Below, in pieces: positions 7,554 to 12,741 of a stretch of 12,741 nt of DNA. Source of the DNA: JBHJOF01 sp050330055. Lineage in GTDB: Bacteria; Pseudomonadota; Alphaproteobacteria; Kiloniellales; JAKSDN01. The notes beneath the pieces were generated by a model. It was not told the origin of the DNA and ran no database searches. It was given only the letters and a program-made list of their open reading frames with translations. The stretch spans positions 1 to 12,741 of the forward strand of contig JBHJOF010000262.1 of the NCBI GenBank assembly GCA_050330055.1, in the 5' to 3' direction. Position 1 is the first letter of the stretch. Each line of letters begins with the position of its first letter. The position numbers and the translations under genes are program-made.

Positions 7554-7608
7554 ACCTTTCCGCCTTTCCCTCCGCCGTTCGACGAGCTCGTGCCGCAGTG
7601 GCGGGCGT

Positions 7609-7636
7609 TTGCCGCTCGGTCCCGATCTGTTATATC
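7609..7636 (+). promoter_or_regulatory. Possible sigma70-like promoter upstream of ccmA
   Basis: TTGCCG (7609-7614) is followed after 16 bases by TATATC (7631-7636), each matching four of six consensus positions. This TATAT is among the few A+T-rich spots in the region. It lies after the strong hairpin and about 275 bp before ccmA, with two palindromic elements in between. The call rests on motif matching only. Confidence 0.3.
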
Positions 7637-7719
7637 CGGGCCCTTCCGCCAGCGCGCGAGGAGGGGCCGTGCGCCGCCACAAGGTTTCAGTTCGAGCCTC
7701 AATCGGGTATGGGGAGCAG

Positions 7720-7778
7720 CCTCATCCTTCGACTGCGCGGCGCAAAGCAACGCGCAGCGCTGCAGGCTCAGGATGAGG
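7720..7778. repeat. Palindromic element A (second repeat type)
   Basis: The outer arms CCTCATCCT (7720-7728) and AGGATGAGG (7770-7778) are perfect complements. Inside, CTGCGCG (7733-7739) pairs with CGCGCAG (7751-7757). The arm wording TCATCCTTCGAC / GCTCAGGATGAG resembles a family of short intergenic palindromes that I recall as common in alphaproteobacterial genomes. It is unrelated to the C-run repeat of the liv operon. Confidence 0.65.
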
Positions 7779-7780
7779 AG

Positions 7781-7851
7781 CCTCATGTTGAGCCTGCCTG
7801 CCTGCGCGAAGCCGAAGCTTCGCTTCGGCGAAGCCAGGTCGAAACATGAGG
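7781..7851. repeat. Palindromic element B (second repeat type)
   Basis: The outer arms CCTCATGTT (7781-7789) and AACATGAGG (7843-7851) are perfect complements. The inner stem is GCCGAAGC (7811-7818) against GCTTCGGC (7822-7829) with a TTC loop. GCGAAGCC also occurs twice directly (7806-7813 and 7828-7835). It begins two bases after element A ends, and the arms share the CCTCAT.../...ATGAGG pattern, so A and B look like tandem members of one family. The element ends 58 bp before ccmA. Confidence 0.65.
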
Positions 7852-7909
7852 CCGCGCTCGCTATCGCAGCAGCCCACATATCTCGACAACGTCAGCCGGC
7901 TGGCCGGTC

Positions 7910-8563
7910 ATGAGCCTCTTCGAGGGCCGCGGGCTCACCTGCATCCGCAGCGAGCGCCTGGTTTTCGCCGGCCTCGATTTCGCGCTGCCGCCGGGCGGCG
8001 CGCTCTTGCTGACGGGGCCCAACGGCAGCGGCAAGTCGAGCCTGCTGCGGCTCATGGCCGGGCTGCTGCCGCCGGCCGCCGGCGCCCTCCTGTGGGACGG
8101 CCGGCCGATCACCGAGGACCCCGAGGCGCACCGCGCGCGCCTGCACTATCTCAGCCACCTTGACGCGGTGAAGCCGGTGCTGACGGCGCGTGAGAACCTG
8201 GCCTTCTGGGCGGCACTGCACGGCGGCGAGGCGGGCAATGCAGACGCGGCGCTCGAGCGCCTCGGGCTGGCGCCGCTGGCGGAGCTGCCCGGTCGCCTGC
8301 TGTCCGCCGGGCAGAAGCGGCGCCTGGCGCTGGCCCGTGTCGCCGCCGCGCCGGCCGGGCTCTGGCTGCTCGACGAGCCGACGGTGGCGCTCGACCAGGA
8401 CTCGATCGCGCGTTTCACCGCGCTGCTGGCCGAGCACCGCAAGGGCGGCGGCCGGGTAGTGGCGGCGACCCACATCGCGCTCGATCTGCCCGATGCCCGG
8501 CGCATCGACATGGCTAAGCATCAGGCAGGGGAGACGGCCACGGCGGACGTCGAGGAGACATGA
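7910..8563 (+). CDS. ccmA: Cytochrome c maturation ATP-binding protein CcmA
   Basis: CcmA is the cytoplasmic ATPase of the CcmABCD complex, which uses ATP to release haem-loaded CcmE from CcmC. The 217 residues show Walker A GPNGSGKS (36-43), the CcmA-type segment YLSHLDAVKPVLTARENL (80-97), signature LSAGQKRR (131-138), Walker B LWLLDEP (151-157) and H-loop His188 in ATH. The Q-loop glutamine found in E. coli CcmA (GHQ) is leucine here (SHL), which I believe is common in alphaproteobacterial CcmA. The start is the only usable one: the frame is closed by a TGA at 7847 and no GTG or TTG lies between. There is no evident Shine-Dalgarno sequence. It overlaps ccmB by four bases (ATGA), so the two are translationally coupled. 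Confidence 0.95.
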   Translation: MSLFEGRGLTCIRSERLVFAGLDFALPPGGALLLTGPNGSGKSSLLRLMAGLLPPAAGALLWDGRPITEDPEAHRARLHYLSHLDAVKPVLTARENLAFWAALHGGEAGNADAALERLGLAPLAELPGRLLSAGQKRRLALARVAAAPAGLWLLDEPTVALDQDSIARFTALLAEHRKGGGRVVAATHIALDLPDARRIDMAKHQAGETATADVEET

Positions 8564-9225
8564 GCGCGCTGGCCCGCATCGTCGGCCGCGACCTGCGCCT
8601 GGCGCTGCGCCAGCGCTCCGATGCCGGGCTGGTGGTGCTGTTCTTCGTGCTGACCGCGGCGCTCTTCCCTTTCGGCGTCGGGCCGGAACCCAATCTGCTG
8701 ACCCGCATCGCGCCCGGGGTCATCTGGGTGACCGCGCTGCTCGCCGTGCTGCTGTCGCTCGAGCGCCTCTTCCTGGCCGATTACGAGGACGGCGGGCTGG
8801 AGCTGCTGGCCCTGGCGCCGAGCCCGCTCAGCCTTACGGTGCTGGCCAAGGTGCTGGCGCATTGGCTCACCACCGGCCTGCCGCTGATCGCGGCCGCGCC
8901 GCTGCTGGCGCTGCTCTACAACCTCGATGCCGCGGCCTTTCCGGTGCTGATCGCCGCCATGGCGCTGGGAACGCCGAGCCTCAGCCTGATCGGCGCGATC
9001 GGCGCCGCGCTCACCCTGGGAGCGCGGCGCGGCGGCGTGCTGATCCCGCTGCTGATCCTGCCGCTCTACGTGCCGATCCTGATCTTCGGCGTCGCCGCCA
9101 TCGACGCCCAGCTGGCCGGCCTCTCGCCACGCCCGCACCTGCTGCTGCTCGGCGCCATCCTGCTGGCCGCCCTGCCGCTCGCCCCCCTGGCCAGCGCCGC
9201 CGCCATCCGCCAAGCATTGGAATGA
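8560..9225 (+). CDS. ccmB: Haem exporter/maturation membrane protein CcmB
   Basis: CcmB is the inner-membrane subunit that pairs with CcmA in the CcmABCD haem-handling complex. The 221-residue protein has about six hydrophobic segments. The family-typical PFGVGPEP stretch (37-44) follows the first span, and a cytoplasmic loop LERLFLADYEDGGLELL (67-83) probably contacts CcmA. It starts inside the ccmA stop (ATGA at 8560-8563), with GAGGAG (8552-8557) as ribosome binding site. It ends 156 bp before ccmC, a wider gap than elsewhere in the cluster. Confidence 0.94.
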   Translation: MSALARIVGRDLRLALRQRSDAGLVVLFFVLTAALFPFGVGPEPNLLTRIAPGVIWVTALLAVLLSLERLFLADYEDGGLELLALAPSPLSLTVLAKVLAHWLTTGLPLIAAAPLLALLYNLDAAAFPVLIAAMALGTPSLSLIGAIGAALTLGARRGGVLIPLLILPLYVPILIFGVAAIDAQLAGLSPRPHLLLLGAILLAALPLAPLASAAAIRQALE

Positions 9226-9295
9226 GCAGATTTCTGCCACTTTGATCGATATCATGGCAGCCCGCTCGGGCCCGGAGATCATGCCGGGATCGTGG

Positions 9296-9324
9296 TTGGA
9301 CAAAGGGGGTCTCGCCCCTATCAT
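9296..9324 (+). promoter_or_regulatory. Candidate promoter upstream of ccmC with inverted repeat in the spacer
   Basis: TTGGAC (9296-9301) and TATCAT (9319-9324) are separated by exactly 17 bases and match the sigma70 consensus well for such G+C-rich DNA. Within the spacer GGGG (9306-9309) and CCCC (9315-9318) form a small inverted repeat that could bind a regulator. The rest of the 156-bp ccmB-ccmC gap (9226-9381) holds only a CCCGG/CCGGG pair (9271-9288). No start-site evidence is available. Confidence 0.4.
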
Positions 9325-9381
9325 GCGGCCGAATGGGCTACTGATGCGGTTTGATACGAAGGCCCGCTAGCGAAGTCACCG

Positions 9382-10155
9382 ATGCACCGTTTCGCCAATC
9401 CTGCCCGCTTCACGCGGCTGTCGCACGCGCTGCTGCCCTGGTGCGCGGCGGGGACGGTGGCGGCGCTGGCCGCCGGGCTCTATCTCGGCCTCTTCGTGGC
9501 GCCGCCCGACTACCAGCAGGGCGAGAGCGTGCGCATCATGTACGTGCACGTGCCGGCGGCCTGGATGGCGCTCTTCGTCTACAGCGCGATCGCGCTGGCC
9601 AGCGCCGTCGCCCTGATCTGGCGCCACCCGCTGGCCGACCTGGCGGCCAAGGCCTCCTCGCCGCTCGGCGCCGCCTTCACTTTCCTGGCGCTCGTCACCG
9701 GCTCGCTCTGGGGCAAGCCCATGTGGGGCACCTGGTGGATCTGGGACGCGCGCCTGACCTCGGTGCTGGTGCTGTTTTTCCTCTACCTCGGCCACATGGC
9801 GCTGTTGAACGCCTTCGACGATGCGCAGCGCGGACGGCGCGCGGCGGCGATCCTGGCGCTGGTCGGCTTCGTCAACGTGCCGATCATCAAGTTCTCGGTC
9901 GACTGGTGGAACACCCTGCACCAGCCGGCCAGCGTGTTCCGCCTGGGCGGGCCGACGATCGACCCGAGCATGCTCTGGCCGCTGCTGCTCATGGGCCTGG
10001 GCTTCACGCTGTTCTACGTGAGTCTGCTGCTGCTGCGCATCCGCAGCGAGCTCCTGGCGGCGCGGATTCGCGTGCTGCAGATCGAGGCGGCCGGTGGCGC
10101 TGCGGTGGACACCATGACGGCGCCCTTTGGCGCCACGCCGCGCGCGGAGACGTGA
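9382..10155 (+). CDS. ccmC: Haem handling protein CcmC
   Basis: CcmC is an inner-membrane WWD-domain protein that presents haem to CcmE on the periplasmic side. The 257 residues have about six membrane spans, the tryptophan-rich motif WGTWWIWDAR (115-124) and two conserved histidines. These are His56 in MYVHVPAAW and His180 in TLHQPAS, corresponding to E. coli His60 and His184, which coordinate haem iron. The start ATG at 9382 gives the usual family N-terminus; the ribosome binding site is weak. The C-terminal 20 or so residues (VDTMTAPFGATPRAET) are polar and poorly conserved. It is followed after 87 bp by ccmD. Confidence 0.96.
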   Translation: MHRFANPARFTRLSHALLPWCAAGTVAALAAGLYLGLFVAPPDYQQGESVRIMYVHVPAAWMALFVYSAIALASAVALIWRHPLADLAAKASSPLGAAFTFLALVTGSLWGKPMWGTWWIWDARLTSVLVLFFLYLGHMALLNAFDDAQRGRRAAAILALVGFVNVPIIKFSVDWWNTLHQPASVFRLGGPTIDPSMLWPLLLMGLGFTLFYVSLLLLRIRSELLAARIRVLQIEAAGGAAVDTMTAPFGATPRAET

Positions 10156-10214
10156 TGAGCTGTGCGCCGCGGTGCCGCTGAAACCGCGACGGCGTCCACT
10201 TAGATAAACAGAGA

Positions 10215-10227
10215 CCCGGAGACCGGG
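10215..10227 (+). repeat. Small hairpin in the ccmC-ccmD spacer
   Basis: CCCGG (10215-10219) and CCGGG (10223-10227) enclose an AGA loop just before the ccmD ribosome binding site. With a five-base-pair stem it may slightly affect ccmD translation; nothing more can be said. The rest of the 87-bp spacer shows no other signal. Confidence 0.3.
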
Positions 10228-10242
10228 CGGAGTAGGCGGGAG

Positions 10243-10458
10243 TTGATCGGTTTCTTCGAGATGGGCGGCTACGCCGGCTTCGTGTGGCCGAGCTTCGGCA
10301 TCACCGCGCTCGTCATGATCGGGTTGCTGGTGGTGAGCCTGCGCGAGCTGCGCAGCCGGGAGCGCACTCTGGCAGTGCTGGAAGCAGCCCGGCCCAAACG
10401 TCGCCGGCGCGGCAGCCGTGACGGTGCCGGCGAGCACGGCGGGAGCGCCGCGCCGTGA
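10243..10458 (+). CDS. ccmD: Haem exporter small subunit CcmD
   Basis: CcmD is a small single-span membrane protein that stabilises the CcmABC-CcmE complex and helps release holo-CcmE. The 71 residues carry the family's MGGYAGFVWPSFG stretch (7-19), one hydrophobic span (about 17-32) and an unusually long basic tail with PKRRRRGSR. The start is taken as the TTG at 10243, which gives MIGFFEMGGY as in many CcmD proteins and has GGAG (10229-10232) ten bases upstream. The ATG at 10261 would remove six residues and lacks a well-placed binding site. Its stop overlaps the ccmE GTG start (GTGA, 10455-10458). Confidence 0.85.
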   Translation: MIGFFEMGGYAGFVWPSFGITALVMIGLLVVSLRELRSRERTLAVLEAARPKRRRRGSRDGAGEHGGSAAP

Positions 10459-10916
10459 AGCGCAAGACGCGGCGCCTCACCATGATCGGCGCCGGCATGC
10501 TGGCGATCTTCGCCGCAGCGGCGCTGGCGCTGACCGCCTTCGAGGACAGCCTGGTCTTCTTCTACTCGCCCACCGATCTTGCCGAACAGAAGGCGCCGCC
10601 GGGCCGCGCCGTCCGCATCGGCGGCTTGGTCGAGGAGGACTCGGTGACGCGCAGCGGCGACGGGCTCACGGTGAGCTTCCGGGTCACCGACCTGGCGCAC
10701 AGCGTGCCCGTCACCTATAGCGGCATTTTGCCCGACCTGTTCCGCGAGGGGCAGGGCGTGGTTGCAGAGGGCGAACTCGGCAGCGACGGCGTCTTCGTCG
10801 CGCGCGAGGTGCTTGCCAAGCACGACGAGACCTACATGCCGCCGGAGGTCGCCGAGGCGCTCAAGAAGTCGGGCCAGTGGCGCCCCGAGGGTGAAATGAA
10901 AGGCAGCTCGCAATGA
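10455..10916 (+). CDS. ccmE: Periplasmic haem chaperone CcmE
   Basis: CcmE receives haem from CcmC, holds it covalently and hands it to CcmF. The 153 residues have an N-terminal membrane anchor (about 8-28) and a periplasmic beta-barrel (OB-like) domain. The haem-binding motif LAKHDETYMP has the covalent His123 and the axial Tyr127, equivalent to E. coli His130 and Tyr134, so this is the histidine-type chaperone rather than the cysteine variant. The start is GTG at 10455, overlapping ccmD, with GGGAG (10441-10445) nine bases before it. The stop overlaps the ccmF start (ATGA). Confidence 0.96.
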   Translation: MKRKTRRLTMIGAGMLAIFAAAALALTAFEDSLVFFYSPTDLAEQKAPPGRAVRIGGLVEEDSVTRSGDGLTVSFRVTDLAHSVPVTYSGILPDLFREGQGVVAEGELGSDGVFVAREVLAKHDETYMPPEVAEALKKSGQWRPEGEMKGSSQ

Positions 10917-12741
10917 TCCCGGAGATCGGCCACTTCGCCCTGATCCTGGCGCTGGCCGTGGCGCTCTTGCAGGGCAGCCTGCCGATGATCGGCGCGGCGC
11001 GCGGCAACCTCGCCCTGATGGCGCTGGCGCGCCCGGCGGCGCTGCTGCAGCTCGCGCTGGTCGCGACCGCCTTCCTGGCCTTGATGCAGGCCTATGTGAC
11101 CTCCGACTTCACCCTGGTCAACGTGGTGCAGAACTCGCACACGGCCAAGCCGCTGCTCTACAAGATCACCGGCGTCTGGGGCAACCACGAGGGCTCGATG
11201 CTGCTCTGGATCCTGATCCTCGTGGGCTTCGGCGCCGCCGTCGCGCTCTTTGGCAACAACCTGCCGCCGACCCTCAGGGTGCGCGTGCTCGGCGTGCAGG
11301 CCTGGATCGCCGCCGGCTTCCTCGCCTTTACGATTTTGACCTCGAATCCCTTCGCGCGCGTCTTCCCGCCGCCGCTCAACGGCCAGGATCTGAACCCGCT
11401 GCTGCAGGACCCGGGCCGCGCGTTCCATCCGCCGATGCTCTACATCGGCTACGTCGGCTTCTCGATCGCCTTCGCTTTTGCCATCGCCGCGCTGATCGAG
11501 GGCAAGGTCGACGCCGCCTGGGCGCGCTGGGTCAGGCCCTGGACGCTCGCCGCCTGGAGCTTCCTCACCGGCGGCATCGCGCTCGGCAGCTGGTGGGCCT
11601 ATTACGAGCTCGGCTGGGGCGGCTGGTGGTTCTGGGACCCGGTCGAGAACGTCTCCTTCATGCCCTGGCTGATGGGCACCGCGCTCTTGCATTCGGCCGT
11701 CGTGGTGGAGAAGCGCGACGCCCTCAAGGTCTGGACCATCCTGCTGGCGATCCTGACCTTCTCGCTGTCGCTGATCGGCACCTTCATCGTGCGCTCCGGG
11801 CTCCTGACCTCGGTGCACGCCTTCGCCACCGATCCGCAGCGCGGCCTCTTCATCCTGGTGCTGCTGGCCATCACCATCGGCGGCTCGCTGCTGCTCTTCG
11901 CGCTGCGCGCGCCGGCTCTGAAGGCCGGCGGCCTCTTCGCGCCGGTCAGCCGCGAGGGCGCCCTGGTGCTGAACAACCTGCTGCTGGTGACGGCGACGGC
12001 GACCGTCTTCCTCGGCACGCTCTATCCGCTGTTCCTGGAGGCCTTCGGCGGCGGCAAGGTCTCGGTCGGCGCGCCCTTCTTCAACATGACATTCGTGCCG
12101 ATCATGATACCGCTGGTCGCCGCCATGGCGGTCGGGCCGCTGCTGCCCTGGAAGCGTGCCGACCTGGCCGGCGCCCTGGGCCGGCTGAAGTTCGCCGCAG
12201 CTGCCGCGGCCCTGGTCGCGCTCGCCGTCTACGCGGTCGAGCAGCGCGGTCCGGTCCTGGCGATTCTCGCCATGGGCCTGGCCGCCTGGCTGTTCTGCGG
12301 CGTGCTGGTCGATTGGACCGAGCGGGTCAGGCTGTTCCGCGTTCCCTTCGCCCAGAGCCTGACGCGCGCGCGCAATCTGCCGCGCTCCGCCTACGGCATG
12401 ACCCTGGCGCACGCCGGCATGGCGGTGGCGATCGCCGGCATGACCGCCTCGACCGCCTGGAAGAGCGAGGCGGTGCAGAACCTGCGGCCCGGCCAGACGA
12501 TCGAGCTGGCCGGCTACAGCTACCGCTTGGAGGGCGTCGAGCGCCGCCAGGGCCCCAACTACCTGAGCGATACGGCGACCTTCACCGTCATGCGCGGCGA
12601 CCGGTTCTTCGCCCGGCTCTATCCCGAGAAGCGGATCTACCCGGTGCAATCCATGCCGACCACCGAGGCGGCGATCCATACCACCGGCCTGGCCGACCTC
12701 TACGCCGTGATCGGCGATCCCGACGGCCGGGGCGGCTGGAC
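10913..12741 (+). CDS. ccmF: Cytochrome c haem lyase subunit CcmF (3' end beyond window)
   Basis: CcmF is the large inner-membrane component of the haem ligation complex with CcmH, which transfers haem from CcmE to apocytochrome c. I read 609 codons from the ATG at 10913 without a stop; family members are about 650, so some 40 residues lie outside. Visible landmarks are WGNHEGSMLLW (89-99), the WWD motif WGGWWFWDPVEN (235-246) and four conserved histidines: His172, His260, His302 and His500. These correspond to E. coli His173, His261, His303 and His491. It has more than ten membrane spans and a periplasmic domain from about residue 515. It overlaps the ccmE stop by four bases (ATGA). A long frame on the opposite strand is a coding shadow. 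Confidence 0.96.
   Translation, partial: MIPEIGHFALILALAVALLQGSLPMIGAARGNLALMALARPAALLQLALVATAFLALMQAYVTSDFTLVNVVQNSHTAKPLLYKITGVWGNHEGSMLLWILILVGFGAAVALFGNNLPPTLRVRVLGVQAWIAAGFLAFTILTSNPFARVFPPPLNGQDLNPLLQDPGRAFHPPMLYIGYVGFSIAFAFAIAALIEGKVDAAWARWVRPWTLAAWSFLTGGIALGSWWAYYELGWGGWWFWDPVENVSFMPWLMGTALLHSAVVVEKRDALKVWTILLAILTFSLSLIGTFIVRSGLLTSVHAFATDPQRGLFILVLLAITIGGSLLLFALRAPALKAGGLFAPVSREGALVLNNLLLVTATATVFLGTLYPLFLEAFGGGKVSVGAPFFNMTFVPIMIPLVAAMAVGPLLPWKRADLAGALGRLKFAAAAAALVALAVYAVEQRGPVLAILAMGLAAWLFCGVLVDWTERVRLFRVPFAQSLTRARNLPRSAYGMTLAHAGMAVAIAGMTASTAWKSEAVQNLRPGQTIELAGYSYRLEGVERRQGPNYLSDTATFTVMRGDRFFARLYPEKRIYPVQSMPTTEAAIHTTGLADLYAVIGDPDGRGGW

Larger units (their letters stand above)
7296..7909. 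other. 614-bp non-coding gap between the liv and ccm regions
   Basis: No credible gene is present; the open frames here lack ribosome binding sites and read through palindromes. It holds several weak inverted repeats, such as GCGGCGG/CCGCCGC at 7347-7353 and 7391-7397 and ACCAGCC/GGCTGGT at 7472-7478 and 7505-7511. It also holds the strong hairpin at 7516-7553, a promoter candidate near 7609-7636 and two tandem palindromic elements (7720-7778 and 7781-7851). It separates two unrelated functional units, so a transcription stop and restart is expected here. Confidence 0.7.

Noticed and set aside
7400..7913. Open frames of 120-170 codons on both strands in the liv-ccm gap
   Set aside because: They read through inverted repeats, lack ribosome binding sites and have no recognisable protein features.
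10832..12679. A 615-codon open frame on the minus strand opposite ccmE/ccmF
   Set aside because: It is rich in Arg, Gln, Glu, His, Asp and Gly, the pattern expected from the antisense of a G+C-rich gene encoding a hydrophobic protein. CcmF on the + strand is unmistakable and has its catalytic histidines.

Overview
The window is G+C-rich DNA whose codon third positions are mostly G or C. It looks like an alphaproteobacterium, plausibly of the Rhodospirillales. That placement is inferred from codon use, the System I cytochrome c maturation (ccm) genes, the subtype of the Liv transporter, and the intergenic palindromic repeats; no rRNA or other phylogenetic marker is present. All genes I can support lie on the + strand. 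I see no tRNA, rRNA, CRISPR array, transposase or integrase.

Region 1 (2-7295) is a complete branched-chain-amino-acid-type (HAAT/Liv) ABC transporter in the order livG, livH, livM, livK, livF, followed by an adenylate-forming CoA ligase-like gene of the PaaK (phenylacetate-CoA ligase) type. LivK would bind the ligand in the periplasm, LivH and LivM form the inner-membrane channel, and LivG and LivF hydrolyse ATP. The ligase neighbour suggests that the imported ligand is a carboxylic acid, possibly aromatic, which is then activated. The ligase has an unusual sequence where the ATP-phosphate-binding loop (motif A3) is expected, so its chemistry is open. Three junctions of this operon (livG/livH, livH/livM, livF/ligase) each carry one copy of a palindromic repeat of about 130-145 bp. 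Between copies 1 and 3 the end hairpins stay in the same orientation while the core is inverted.

Region 2 (7296-7909) is a 614-bp non-coding gap. It holds a strong 13-bp-stem hairpin, a possible sigma70-like promoter, and two tandem palindromic elements of a second repeat type.

Region 3 (7910-12741) is the System I cytochrome c maturation locus: ccmA, ccmB, a 156-bp gap with a promoter candidate, then ccmC, ccmD, ccmE and ccmF. CcmF is open at the window end after 609 codons. CcmABCD load haem onto the periplasmic chaperone CcmE, and CcmF is part of the ligase that passes haem to apocytochrome c. The remaining genes of the pathway (ccmG, ccmH and possibly ccmI) are expected just downstream but cannot be seen.

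Both gene sets belong to known families. The least ordinary items are the repeat family with its inverted core and the ligase-like protein with the altered A3 loop.
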